64,000 nucleotides of DNA, taken from Endomicrobiaceae bacterium (GTDB taxonomy: Bacteria > Elusimicrobiota > Endomicrobiia > Endomicrobiales > Endomicrobiaceae). The DNA lies in contig JAQTSO010000004.1 of assembly GCA_028711215.1 (NCBI GenBank), positions 16,333 to 80,332 on the forward strand. The letters run 5' to 3'. Made by a program: the position numbers and the translations under genes. This document shows positions 47,337-57,193 of the stretch, in pieces (the stretch's first letter is position 1; each line of letters opens with the position of its first letter). The notes beneath the pieces were generated by a model. The model was given only the letters and a program-made list of their open reading frames with translations. It searched no databases and was not told the origin of the DNA.

Positions 47337-48990
47337 AATATTTTCTTAGCTCTTTAATAATATATTTTGTTTTATAATAGTATTTATTCATTTCCAAAAC
47401 ATCAGCTTTTACGGATTTAAATTTGAAAGTCTCACACTCTTTTAAAATCCCTGATATTTCTTTTATTAATTCCGGATCCATATCAATTTCATTAAGATTT
47501 ATTTCTATTTCTCTTTTTGACATATTCATATATCCGACACTGGTTTTAGATTGTAAAAATGTTTTTAGAGCAAAATCTAAATTTGTATAAAAATTCACTT
47601 GTTCTTCTTTGCATAGATTTTCATAAGAAGCGTTAAGATACTGCACTGATTTTTTATATGCTTTTATTTTTTGCATTTTTTCATGATCTCTTTCTATATA
47701 AATAATGATAATCCTGTATATAAAAGAACATATTGCAAACATTGCAAACAAAAACAATATTAACATAAATAATTTATTTTTAACCAGATATCTTTTGTAT
47801 TGTTTGATTTTTATATTATCTTTTACGGGTTTAAAAGTCTCTTGTATGATATCGGCATTATTATTTTTGTTATCCTGTTTTCTATCATATACTCCCGGAT
47901 TTACATTAAATACTATGGGCGAAGATTTAGTAACAACATAACTTTTAAAATCAGGATCAAAATAAGAAAAAGTAATTTCGGGTATATTTTTTTTACCGCT
48001 GATTAACGGAATCAGTATGCATCGGAATTTTTTCGAACTAATAACCTCATCTGTATCAATATTAACAAAAGTTGCATATTTTTTGATATCACTTGATAAT
48101 TCAAAAACCGGCTCAGTTATGGAATTAATATTACCGTTACCTTTTATATGTATTGTTAAATTAACAGGTTCGTTTACTTTTACATTAATTTTATTAATAG
48201 ATGATGTAATATAATATTTTCCTACAGCACCCGTAAAATTTTCAGGAATATTTTTCTGTGGCAAAGAAAAAACTTTAATTTTAATCGGGTTTGTTTTAAA
48301 AGTATATTTATTTTTATTATTCAAATATTTAACTTCAACAAGTGACGAATCTATAATTATATTCCCGTCCCTCATAGGATAGAGTTGAGTTGTAACTTTA
48401 AATGTAAAATAATTTTCTCCTCCTATCAATTCATATCCGCTTTTTACATTTGATTTGTTTTTCCAAAAATCTTTAAACATAGGAAGTATATAACTTGGAT
48501 TTGAATGCAAATCATATCTGGTTGCAAATTCAAGTGTATAATACACCTGCTGATTAACATATGCTACTTCTGTATCGACATATGCTTTTACAAAAGTATT
48601 TTCATCACTCATTGTATAGTTCGCCTGCACTTTTTGTGTTTTAAGGACATGAACTTCTATTGGACTTGAAACAACTTCTTTTTGATCTGCATCATAAACA
48701 GTAACTGAAGGTATTGTAAAAAAACCGGATGTTTTAGGAGTTATGATATATTCATATGTATATTGACCGTTTTTTCTGTAATTTCTTTTTGACAGAACCA
48801 AAAAATCTTCTATTTTAGGCAGCTGAAATATATCTGAATCTTTAATACTCTCGGATAATTCTACACTTAATTTAATGTTTTCACCTTCAAAAATTTCTCT
48901 TTTATCAAGTGAAATATTAAAAATTTCATTGGCAAAAAGCAAAAACGGAATTAATAAAATAAATAATAAAAAAATAGATTTCTTTAACAT
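47329..48990 (-). CDS. batD: BatD: oxygen-tolerance family membrane protein
   Basis: A 553-residue exported protein. The signal peptide ends near LLFANE; three or so Ig-like beta domains follow (FNISLDKREIFEGENIKLSV; VDTEVAYVNQQVYYTLEFAT; SINKINVKVNEPVNLTIHIK). One transmembrane helix near residue 415 and a cytoplasmic helical region complete the Pfam BatD/DUF4131-like layout. BatD proteins are thought to form a periplasmic complex with the VWA proteins BatA/BatB. It starts directly after the batC stop. Confidence 0.9.
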   Translation of the reverse strand: MLKKSIFLLFILLIPFLLFANEIFNISLDKREIFEGENIKLSVELSESIKDSDIFQLPKIEDFLVLSKRNYRKNGQYTYEYIITPKTSGFFTIPSVTVYDADQKEVVSSPIEVHVLKTQKVQANYTMSDENTFVKAYVDTEVAYVNQQVYYTLEFATRYDLHSNPSYILPMFKDFWKNKSNVKSGYELIGGENYFTFKVTTQLYPMRDGNIIIDSSLVEVKYLNNKNKYTFKTNPIKIKVFSLPQKNIPENFTGAVGKYYITSSINKINVKVNEPVNLTIHIKGNGNINSITEPVFELSSDIKKYATFVNIDTDEVISSKKFRCILIPLISGKKNIPEITFSYFDPDFKSYVVTKSSPIVFNVNPGVYDRKQDNKNNNADIIQETFKPVKDNIKIKQYKRYLVKNKLFMLILFLFAMFAICSFIYRIIIIYIERDHEKMQKIKAYKKSVQYLNASYENLCKEEQVNFYTNLDFALKTFLQSKTSVGYMNMSKREIEINLNEIDMDPELIKEISGILKECETFKFKSVKADVLEMNKYYYKTKYIIKELRKYYE

Positions 48991-51900
48991 TTACCAATCT
49001 CTCTGAGTTTCATCTATTTCCTGCCCTTTTATTTTTTTATCATTTTCCGGCTTATCCATATCACCGTAAAAATTTAAAACCCGGTTCAAATCCTGATTGC
49101 CTATTTTTTTACTTTTTGTATCACTACTTTGCTCATCCATATCCTCATTTTCTTTTGGATCAAAATCACTGTCTAAATCCGCCATTTCCGCCATTGATTT
49201 TTCAAATTCATCAGCCATTTTATTTTTTTCTGTCTTTAATTGTTCTTCTGTTTTCTTTAATTTTTCAAGTTTATTGTCAGAATCAGATACCTGACTTGCA
49301 TACATTTTGGATTCTTTATCCATATTTTTATATTTCATCTTCATTTCATCCATTTTATTTGAACTTAATGCTTGTCCTACTTGAAGTCTCTGATCCATTG
49401 TTTTAATCAAATCACTTTCAGCGGTTTTAATTTTCCTTTCAATATTCGCATTTTTGTCTTCGTTATACTGTCTTCTTAATTTTTCTAATTCCGCTTCAAG
49501 TTCTCTTTGTTTCTTTAATATTTGATCTAACTTTTCTTTTTCTTTTTGTAAAGCTTCCTGTTGTTTTTTTAATTCCAGGCTTGCAATATCTTTTTCGCTG
49601 TTTGCCCATTTTTTACCGTGCTCAGCTTTCTGTTTATCTTTTTCAACTCCCATCTGGGCTTCCTTGTTTTTGGTCAATTCTCTATTGATATCTTTTATTT
49701 TTTTCTGCATTTTCTGCATTTGTTTTTTTAATTCTGCCGTTTTTTTATCTTTTTCTGTTTCTTGAGGTTTTTTTACTAATTGATTTTCCTCTTTTTCATC
49801 TGTTTTTTTATTAATATTTTGCTTCAGATTTTTTATATTCTCCTCTAACATTTTTTGCTGTTGAATTAATTTATTATTTAATTTTCTGGTTTCTTCCTGT
49901 TGCTTTTTTAATTCATTTATTGCTTCTTCCTGTTGTTTTTGTTCATCTTTATTTATTTCTTGATTATTAGCTCCACTTTTATCTTGATTTCTCCACATCT
50001 CTTTCAATATGCTTTCTTTTGTTTTATCATTTCCTATGTTCACTTTTTGTTCATTAAGATTTTTAATTTTATTACTGTTTTCATTTATTTCGTTTTGCAA
50101 GATTTCCTGTGCTTTTTCAAATCTTTCAAATTTTTCAACATTTCTTTCTTTTTTGCTTTCTTTAAATTCATTTATTTTGCTTTCTTCTTTTTCTATTGAT
50201 TTTTTAATTTCTTCCAATTGTTTAGATTGTTGCCTTAAATGTTCAAGTCTTTTTTGAGCTGTCACTTTTTCTTTTAAACTTCTGTTTACGGATTCAAGTT
50301 CTGAAAGAAGACTTTTTTGTTCCTGCTTAATTCTAGTTTCTTCTTCTTCCAGTTCTAATTTCTGCTTTTCAAGTCCGGCCATACTTTTATTAATGTCCAA
50401 ATTATCAGACTTTGCCAATTTGACTTCAGTTGACTGTGTTTGCTTTTCATTCATACGGATATTTTCAAAAGATTGTTTTTTCTGTTTTTCCAAAATATTT
50501 TGAAATCCATCCTTTAACTCGTTATCTTTAATATCTTTTACTTGTTTTTCCAAATCATTAATATTTGTCTGCAAATACTGTTTGTTATTTATTAAATCTT
50601 CTTTAATTTTACTGTTTTTTTCCTGTTTTATCGTATCTTCCAATAATTGCATTTGCTCTTTATTTTTCTCTATCTGTTTTTCAAGCAATCTTTTATTTTC
50701 ATTTTTTGTTTTTGCCAATTCCATATCTATATTTTCATTTAATTTTTTTTCTGTAAGATTTTGTTTTTCTAATAAATCTTTTAAATCTTTCTCTTTCGTA
50801 TTTTTTCTTAACGTCATTTTTTTAAGTTCATATTTATTATTCTGTTGCTGTTCTAGAATTTCTTTATTTATTTTCTGTTGCATAGCATCTTCAAAAATTT
50901 TTGTTTTTTGATGAAGTTTTTCCTTTGATTCTATTTGGCGTTGCAGACTTTGCATATTGCGTTGATATTCCTTTGCAATTTCTGATTTGAAGTTTTTCAT
51001 ATCTTCCTTAATTTTTTGAAAAACTTCTTTTCTTTGATTTTCAATATCCTGTCTATCTTTTTCTATAATTTTTTCCTGACCGGTTAATTCATCTATTTTA
51101 TCTTGTTGATTTTGATTTTTGTCCGTTTTTTTCAGTGCCATCTTTTGTGCATTTAATTGCATCTGTTTATTCAAAATTTCATCGTATTTTGCATCCAGTT
51201 GTTTTTTTTGTTCATTTAACAAAAGTGATTTTTGTTGTTTTTCTGCTATTTTCTCAATCTGTTTATCCATCTGCTGTTTTAATTTTTCAATTTCATTTTT
51301 TTGCTCTGCATTTTGTTGTTCAATAACCGATAATACCTTCTCTTCTATTTTAACCTTAGACTTCTCATCCGCTAAATTTTTTAAGTCTTCAATATTTAAC
51401 TTTTGCATTTCATTTTTTTGATTTTGTTGGACTAATTTATTCTTTTCTTCTTCAAATATTTTATTATATTTATCTAATTCATTTTTCTCAGTTATGTTTT
51501 TCAAATTATTGATGCTGTTTTCCAACAACTCTAATTGCTGATTATATTGATGATTTACAAGTTCTTTTTTGTCAACTGACAATTTTTGCATTAATGTATT
51601 ATTACTGATTTTTTGTTCATACTGCTGTATTTGGGATAGTTTCTGTTCCATATTTTCAGATTCTTTTTGTTTCAAAAGATTATCATGCTGTTTGTATACA
51701 TCATTTAAATCTCCTGACATAGAATCTATTTTTTCTGTGGTTTGCAGTTGATGATTTAATACATTTTCTTTTATCTCCAGAATATTTTTTTCAAGTTCTG
51801 TCCCCATCATTTGACGTTCTTGTATCAACGATTGGATATTATTTGAAATTTCATCAAGTTTTTGCCTGCTTAACCGTTCCTTGTTTGAGATATCATTTAA

Positions 51901-53358
51901 TTTATCTTTGAGTTTTTCCCTTTCTTCTATATTCTGTGTTGAATTAATCTCATTTTCAACATTTGTTTTTTCCTGAGATAATTTTTCTATGGAATTATTC
52001 ATCAATTGTTGTTGTTGATAAAGATTTTGCTCTTCACTGATATTCTTTTGTGCAATTTCTTTATTTAATTTTGACATTTCTCTTAAAATTTCCGATTGTT
52101 CATTATTTGATTGCTCAAGTATTTTTTGTTTTTGAATATTAATCTGTTCAAAAGCATTTTGCACGTACAAATTATCTTTTTGCTGATTTTGCAAAGAATT
52201 CTGGGATTGGATTATATCTTCATGTTCATATTTATATTTTGATTTTTTGTTATCCTTTTCATTCTCCAACGGTGGTACATTATATACTATTTGTTTCTTT
52301 TCCTCTTTTTTTTCAATATCGGAATAATCAATTTGATTTAAATTACGGTATATTACTTCCTTTTCTTCTTCTATTAAAACCTTTTTATCGTCAGCATAGC
52401 TCGGAGCAAAATATCCGTCAATAATCTTTTTCGGATTTATTACTTTTTCCGGTCTTACTACTTCCTGAAATATATTATCCTCTATTTTTTCCAGCATCTC
52501 AACTTTATTGTTGGTTTTTTTAAAGTTTTCTTTTAATTTTGACTCCAAAATATTTTTTTGTTCTTCCAATTTTAAATTTGCCGTTTTATCTTCTTCACTT
52601 AAAGAATTATTTGCAGATTTTTGAATATTATCTTCACTTTGTTTTGATATTGTTTTTTCCAATTCCTGTTTTTGTGCCAAAAGGTTTTGTTTTTCCTGCA
52701 ATAAATATTGCAAATCATCTTTGATATATTTTGTATTAAGCTGTTTTTTTTCAGCAATAGCTGTAGCTATTTTTGCTACTTCTTCATTTTTAACCTGTTT
52801 TTCTGAACCCACCTCCTTTAAATTGCCGGTAATTTTTGTTTCTTCTTCTTCTATTTTATTTTTTTGTTCATTTAAATCTTCTTTGAATGCTTCAGCTATT
52901 TTTGCTATTTCTTCATTTTCCCAAATCAAATTCATGATATATTCGATATTGTACATTGCATCCATATCAATAGGATTAAGAAATAGAGTAAGCTTGTAAT
53001 ACTCTAATGCTTTATCATAATCGTCATAAAGAAAATAAATATTGCCTATGTTATAGTATATTTCTGATTTTTCCAAATTATTTATTTTGCCTTCCTGCAG
53101 TATTTTTTCATATACAGCTAAAGCCTCTTCATAATTTGAAATTTTATATTTTAAATTTGCGTAATTAAATTTGAGAATATAATCATCTGTTTTTCTTTTT
53201 AACATTTTTTTAAATTCTGTTTCAAAATCTTTAAAATTACCGTTTTTCAGTTCTTCTACTGCACGGTTGTTTATTTTTTTAATACTTATAAAATAGTTAT
53301 ATGAAATAACCATCACAAAAGTTAATATAAGAAATACAAATATTTTAAATTTATTCAT
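48991..53358 (-). CDS. batC: Giant BatC-like TPR/coiled-coil protein
   Basis: A membrane-anchored protein of about 1455 residues, against 200-350 for typical BatC. One N-terminal transmembrane helix (FKIFVFLILTFVMVISYNYF) leads into TPR repeats at about residues 30-140 (NYANLKYKISNYEEALAVYE; YYNIGNIYFLYDDYDKALEY). From about residue 155 to 1415 nearly everything is Lys/Glu/Gln/Asn heptad sequence predicted as coiled coil. The C-terminus (NRVLNFYGDMDKP ... ETQRDW) resembles the conserved BatC end with its Asp-Trp. The start at 53358 has GAGAGG six bases upstream and overlaps batB by eight bases. Extended length and position between batB and batD make this a BatC whose middle has expanded. Confidence 0.82.
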   Translation of the reverse strand: MNKFKIFVFLILTFVMVISYNYFISIKKINNRAVEELKNGNFKDFETEFKKMLKRKTDDYILKFNYANLKYKISNYEEALAVYEKILQEGKINNLEKSEIYYNIGNIYFLYDDYDKALEYYKLTLFLNPIDMDAMYNIEYIMNLIWENEEIAKIAEAFKEDLNEQKNKIEEEETKITGNLKEVGSEKQVKNEEVAKIATAIAEKKQLNTKYIKDDLQYLLQEKQNLLAQKQELEKTISKQSEDNIQKSANNSLSEEDKTANLKLEEQKNILESKLKENFKKTNNKVEMLEKIEDNIFQEVVRPEKVINPKKIIDGYFAPSYADDKKVLIEEEKEVIYRNLNQIDYSDIEKKEEKKQIVYNVPPLENEKDNKKSKYKYEHEDIIQSQNSLQNQQKDNLYVQNAFEQINIQKQKILEQSNNEQSEILREMSKLNKEIAQKNISEEQNLYQQQQLMNNSIEKLSQEKTNVENEINSTQNIEEREKLKDKLNDISNKERLSRQKLDEISNNIQSLIQERQMMGTELEKNILEIKENVLNHQLQTTEKIDSMSGDLNDVYKQHDNLLKQKESENMEQKLSQIQQYEQKISNNTLMQKLSVDKKELVNHQYNQQLELLENSINNLKNITEKNELDKYNKIFEEEKNKLVQQNQKNEMQKLNIEDLKNLADEKSKVKIEEKVLSVIEQQNAEQKNEIEKLKQQMDKQIEKIAEKQQKSLLLNEQKKQLDAKYDEILNKQMQLNAQKMALKKTDKNQNQQDKIDELTGQEKIIEKDRQDIENQRKEVFQKIKEDMKNFKSEIAKEYQRNMQSLQRQIESKEKLHQKTKIFEDAMQQKINKEILEQQQNNKYELKKMTLRKNTKEKDLKDLLEKQNLTEKKLNENIDMELAKTKNENKRLLEKQIEKNKEQMQLLEDTIKQEKNSKIKEDLINNKQYLQTNINDLEKQVKDIKDNELKDGFQNILEKQKKQSFENIRMNEKQTQSTEVKLAKSDNLDINKSMAGLEKQKLELEEEETRIKQEQKSLLSELESVNRSLKEKVTAQKRLEHLRQQSKQLEEIKKSIEKEESKINEFKESKKERNVEKFERFEKAQEILQNEINENSNKIKNLNEQKVNIGNDKTKESILKEMWRNQDKSGANNQEINKDEQKQQEEAINELKKQQEETRKLNNKLIQQQKMLEENIKNLKQNINKKTDEKEENQLVKKPQETEKDKKTAELKKQMQKMQKKIKDINRELTKNKEAQMGVEKDKQKAEHGKKWANSEKDIASLELKKQQEALQKEKEKLDQILKKQRELEAELEKLRRQYNEDKNANIERKIKTAESDLIKTMDQRLQVGQALSSNKMDEMKMKYKNMDKESKMYASQVSDSDNKLEKLKKTEEQLKTEKNKMADEFEKSMAEMADLDSDFDPKENEDMDEQSSDTKSKKIGNQDLNRVLNFYGDMDKPENDKKIKGQEIDETQRDW

Positions 53359-54343
53359 TTTCATCCTCTCTTTTAAAAATTGATAGATAAAAAGATACAC
53401 AAAACAAAATAAAAGCTATAAACAAAAATATCTGATATTGTTCCTCTCGTTTAACTTCTTTGCTTATTTCATCTTTTGATTTATCCAAAGAATGGGCTAT
53501 TTGCAATATTTTAAAAATACTGTCCTGGCTCTCAGAAAGATTTATATACTCTCCGCCGGTTTCATCCGAAATATACTGTAATGTTTGCTCATCAAGTCTT
53601 GTTATCACAGTATCGCCTTTTTCATCCTTCATATATTCATTGTTACTTACAGGTATTTTTGTTCCTTCGGTATTACCTATACCTATTGTATATATTTTAG
53701 TTTTATGTTTTTTTGCCTTTTCTATCAATACATGTAATCCGCTGTCATCATCTTCACCGTCCGTTACCAAAATAATCGCCTTCGCTCCCTCCGGTATATC
53801 AACCGTGCTGTTTAAAGCTAAATCGAGAGCTTTTGATATTTTTGTGCCGCCTAACGGCACATCATCGGGATTTAAAGTGTTTAAAAAATTATTCGCTGAA
53901 ACCACATCGGCAGTAATCGGACATTTCCAAAATGCGGAACCTGCAAATACAACTATTCCTATCTTGTTACCTTTAAAACCGGCTATTAAATTTGATAATG
54001 AAGCTTTTGCTATTTCTAGCCTGTTTGGTTTTAAGTCCTCTGCCAACATACTCTTGGAAACATCCATAACTATTACAATTGTAGCAGCTTTCTTTGAAAC
54101 AATTATGGTTTTTACTCCAAACTTAGGATTTGATAAAGCTATTATCACAAAAAATATACTGACTAACAGAAGAATATTTTTTAATTTATATCTGTTAATA
54201 TTTATACCGGTTGTTTCATTAAACATCTTAAATGTCATGAATTTTGAAATATTTTTTTTCTTTTTATAAAAAAAATAAAATAAGAAGATTGCCATAAAAG
54301 GAATCAAAAGCAATAAAATTAAAAATTCTTTATTTTCAAACAT
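53351..54343 (-). CDS. batB: BatB: von Willebrand A-domain membrane protein
   Basis: A 330-residue membrane protein with two N-terminal membrane helices (near residues 9-27 and 55-75), an extracytoplasmic VWA domain whose metal site reads DVSKS (D-x-S-x-S, in VIVMDVSKSMLAEDLKPNRL) with the second and third MIDAS residues at PLGGTKIS and VTDGEDDD, and a C-terminal membrane helix (YQIFLFIAFILFCVSFYLSI). The gene follows batA by one base and overlaps batC. Confidence 0.92.
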   Translation of the reverse strand: MFENKEFLILLLLIPFMAIFLFYFFYKKKKNISKFMTFKMFNETTGININRYKLKNILLLVSIFFVIIALSNPKFGVKTIIVSKKAATIVIVMDVSKSMLAEDLKPNRLEIAKASLSNLIAGFKGNKIGIVVFAGSAFWKCPITADVVSANNFLNTLNPDDVPLGGTKISKALDLALNSTVDIPEGAKAIILVTDGEDDDSGLHVLIEKAKKHKTKIYTIGIGNTEGTKIPVSNNEYMKDEKGDTVITRLDEQTLQYISDETGGEYINLSESQDSIFKILQIAHSLDKSKDEISKEVKREEQYQIFLFIAFILFCVSFYLSIFKREDENE

Positions 54344-54344
54344 T

Positions 54345-55346
54345 TTATGTTAATTTCCTTAAAAAAATATTTTCCAACAATATTTTCACCATTATCATTA
54401 TAAATAACAGCATTATAAATTTGTAAAAAATATCCTGATATAAATTAAACTTTAACGATTTCATATCAGTTTTTTCCATTTCATCAATCTGGGCAATAAT
54501 TTTTCCCAACATTTCTGTATTATCCGCCCTGAAATACTTACCGTCGGTAATTGAAGCTATTTCTTTAAGAGTATTTTCATCAAGATCCTGTTCCTCTATC
54601 TTTACAAATGTCATTCCTTGAACAGGATCCATAACCTGATAATATGAGCCTTCCGGATCTCCTGCACCTATAGTGTATATTTTGATATTAAAATTCTTGG
54701 CAATTTCGGCAGCAGTTATAGGATCTATCTCTCCTATATTGTTTGAGCCGTCGGTAATAAGAATAATAACTCTGCTTTTTGCTTCGCTTTCTTTTAGTCT
54801 GTTACAAGCCGTTGCTATTGCAGAGCCTATTGCGGTCCCGTCTATTGAACTCATACCTATTTTTGCCGACATTAAAGTATTTGCTACAGACATTATGTCA
54901 TTTGTCAGCGGAGCCTGAGTAAAAGCAAGTCCGGCAAACAAAACTATTCCTACTCTGTCATATTTTCTTGTTTTAACAAAATCAACCGCGATTTTTTTTG
55001 CTGCTTCCAATCTATTAATAGGTTTAAAATCCAACGCTTCCATACTTGAAGAGATATCCAATGCAATCATTATATCGGTACCCTGATTTAAAACATCATC
55101 TGTTTTTTCGCCGATTTGCGGTCTGGCAAGCGCCAAAATAAAAATAGCTATTATCAGATAATTAATTATCATTAGCAGTTTTGTATATATTTTTATCTTA
55201 TTGGATAATCTGGTCTGTTTAACTATATCGTACCTTGAAAAGTTTATTAAGTTTTTATTTCTGTTCTTATTTTTAACGTAATTGTAAATTTCTATTATAA
55301 GTACCAAAGGAAACAAAATTAAAAATACTGGCGTAGCAAAATGCAA
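54345..55346 (-). CDS. batA: BatA: von Willebrand A-domain membrane protein
   Basis: A 333-residue homologue of BatB with the same layout: N-terminal membrane helices (LMIINYLIIAIFILALARPQ), VWA domain with MIDAS motif DISSS in MIALDISSSMEALDFKPINR, a TAIGS second metal loop and ITDGSNNIG third loop, and a C-terminal helix. The presence of intact MIDAS sites in both proteins suggests metal-dependent binding of a shared partner. Confidence 0.92.
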   Translation of the reverse strand: MHFATPVFLILFPLVLIIEIYNYVKNKNRNKNLINFSRYDIVKQTRLSNKIKIYTKLLMIINYLIIAIFILALARPQIGEKTDDVLNQGTDIMIALDISSSMEALDFKPINRLEAAKKIAVDFVKTRKYDRVGIVLFAGLAFTQAPLTNDIMSVANTLMSAKIGMSSIDGTAIGSAIATACNRLKESEAKSRVIILITDGSNNIGEIDPITAAEIAKNFNIKIYTIGAGDPEGSYYQVMDPVQGMTFVKIEEQDLDENTLKEIASITDGKYFRADNTEMLGKIIAQIDEMEKTDMKSLKFNLYQDIFYKFIMLLFIMIMVKILLENIFLRKLT

Positions 55347-55364
55347 TCGATTACTCCGTTAAAT

Positions 55365-56282
55365 CTAAAATTTTTCTATTATTTCTCTAGTTTGTTTAAA
55401 ACTTTCCCAAAAATCCTCATTACTTAAATTTCCTGTTCCGGTATATTTCACTTGATCATACCTTTCAAACAATAAAGAAATTTCATTAAAATATTTATTG
55501 AATATATTACCATCAGCTCTTATTAAGTCTAATAATTCTGTTGTTGTTATTTCTTTTTTTATGTCTAATGTGTCAGTGATAAAATGATTCAAGATATTAC
55601 TCAACTCAAAATAATGTTCTTTTATTTTTTCATTGGAGATTAGATATTTCATATATAATCTATTCAAATTTTTTATGGCTTTTTCTTTACAAGTAAATAC
55701 ATATTCCGGCTTTATCAATTTTGATATTTTTACAATCACAAGATGTCTGTAAACGACAAATATTACAAATAATCCGTAGAATAAGGCGATATAATAGTAT
55801 AAATGCGTAATATTCATCTTCTTAAATTGCTTAATATCTCTTATATCGGAAAAATTGTTATCTTTAAATATATTTTTGATATTAACCAATACAGAATTAC
55901 TAAAAAAATAAAATATTTTAGGATTAGAATCATTTATCTCGTCTTTGTTAATATAAGAGAATCTTACCGGAGGTATGCCTCTTATTCTGCTGTCAAATGT
56001 TGTTATTTTCAAACCTACAATATATTTTCCCTCAGTCGTTATATCTTTTTTAAATGATAACTCCTGAATATCCCATCCGGGAATTAAAATATTTTCTTCC
56101 GCCTGCAAAAGATCAACAAAATCGGGAATAAACACTTCAATCCTAGCCTGTATTGGTTGTCCTATCGTTATCTCTGTTTTATCTGTGGTCAAATCGGCAC
56201 TTGGAAATGTTACAAAAGCCAATATTGACCCGCAAAACAAAAACAGAAAATTTAGAATAAGTATTATTTTATATCTATTCAC
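55365..56282 (-). CDS. Exported beta-domain/TM protein of the Bat operon
   Basis: A 305-residue protein I cannot assign to a named family. A signal peptide (NRYKIILILNFLFLFCGSIL) precedes an Ig-like beta domain (DLTTDKTEITIGQPIQARIE), one transmembrane helix (LYYYIALFYGLFVIFVVYRH) and a cytoplasmic helical domain like that of DUF4381/BatD-type proteins. GTG at 56282 is chosen: it lies 4 bp after the DUF58 stop with GGGA upstream and starts the signal peptide. An ATG at 56354 would overlap DUF58 by 68 bp and bury the signal. The position between DUF58 and batA is where related operons carry a DUF4381-like gene. Confidence 0.65.
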   Translation of the reverse strand: MNRYKIILILNFLFLFCGSILAFVTFPSADLTTDKTEITIGQPIQARIEVFIPDFVDLLQAEENILIPGWDIQELSFKKDITTEGKYIVGLKITTFDSRIRGIPPVRFSYINKDEINDSNPKIFYFFSNSVLVNIKNIFKDNNFSDIRDIKQFKKMNITHLYYYIALFYGLFVIFVVYRHLVIVKISKLIKPEYVFTCKEKAIKNLNRLYMKYLISNEKIKEHYFELSNILNHFITDTLDIKKEITTTELLDLIRADGNIFNKYFNEISLLFERYDQVKYTGTGNLSNEDFWESFKQTREIIEKF

Positions 56283-56286
56283 TTTG

Positions 56287-57174
56287 TTATCCCAAAACAG
56301 TTTTTCTCTGCCTGTTTGCAAAAAATTTTGAAAGTTGCGGCAAATAATTGGCACCTGTCATTATATTTATTACATCTACAGAACTTTTGGCAAACATTTT
56401 TTTTCTTTGTTCATCCAAATACTGTATTTTATGATAATAATCTGTTATCATTCGTCTATCGGAAGAATCTATCGTAAAAACTTTATTTCTCTCAGGGTCA
56501 TAAAAATCTATCATGCCGACCCTAGGCAATCCCTTTTCTTTCGGATCGGAAATATTTACGCAGATCAAATCATGTCTTTTCGCTGTTAATTTTAAATCTT
56601 TTTCATAGTTTATGTCCTGAAAATCCGAAACTAAAAAAACAACTGCTTTTCTTTGCCATATTTCATTTATTGCTTTCAGTCCGACAGATATAGATGTTTT
56701 TGTACCCTTAGGTTTAAAATGTAATAATTCTCTTATCATTCTCAAAATATTATTTTTACCTTTTTTAGGTCTGAGCACCTGTTCTATCTTGTCCGTAAAA
56801 GATAACATTCCGACCATGTCATTATTTTTAATTGCAGAAAAAGCAAGCACTGATACAATTTCTGCAGCCAGTGACATTTTTGTCTGGTCAATACTTCCAA
56901 AAGACAAAGATGCAGACATATCTATTAAAAATATAACCGTCATTTCCCTTTCTTCGGTAAAAACTTTAATATACGGTTTTTGATGCTTTGCAGTAACATT
57001 CCAATCTATATTTCTTATATCATCGCCGTATTGATATTCTCTGACAGAATCAAATTCCATACCTCTGCCTTTAAACGTACTGTGATACTTACCGGCAAGG
57101 CCGCTGTTTACCAAACGGTTAGATTTTATTTCTATTTGCCTTATCTTTTTTTTTAAGATATCTTTTGTATCCAT
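56287..57174 (-). CDS. DUF58 protein of the Bat/MoxR operon
   Basis: A cytoplasmic, VWA-like DUF58 protein of 295 residues. Family motifs are MEFDSVREYQYGDDIRNIDW and VTAKHQKPYIKVFTEEREM, then the MIDAS-like FLIDMSASLSFGS. DUF58 proteins are nearly always encoded with a MoxR ATPase, here 19 bp upstream, and are thought to be its adaptor or substrate. Confidence 0.93.
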   Translation of the reverse strand: MDTKDILKKKIRQIEIKSNRLVNSGLAGKYHSTFKGRGMEFDSVREYQYGDDIRNIDWNVTAKHQKPYIKVFTEEREMTVIFLIDMSASLSFGSIDQTKMSLAAEIVSVLAFSAIKNNDMVGMLSFTDKIEQVLRPKKGKNNILRMIRELLHFKPKGTKTSISVGLKAINEIWQRKAVVFLVSDFQDINYEKDLKLTAKRHDLICVNISDPKEKGLPRVGMIDFYDPERNKVFTIDSSDRRMITDYYHKIQYLDEQRKKMFAKSSVDVINIMTGANYLPQLSKFFANRQRKTVLG

Positions 57175-57193
57175 TTATTTTATCCCTGACAAT

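Noticed and set aside
49097..53000. Many plus-strand frames opposite the giant batC gene, rich in Phe/Ser/Leu/Cys and membrane-like
   Set aside because: They are antisense images of Lys/Glu/Gln codons; they have no ribosome-binding sites and the opposite strand is clearly coding.
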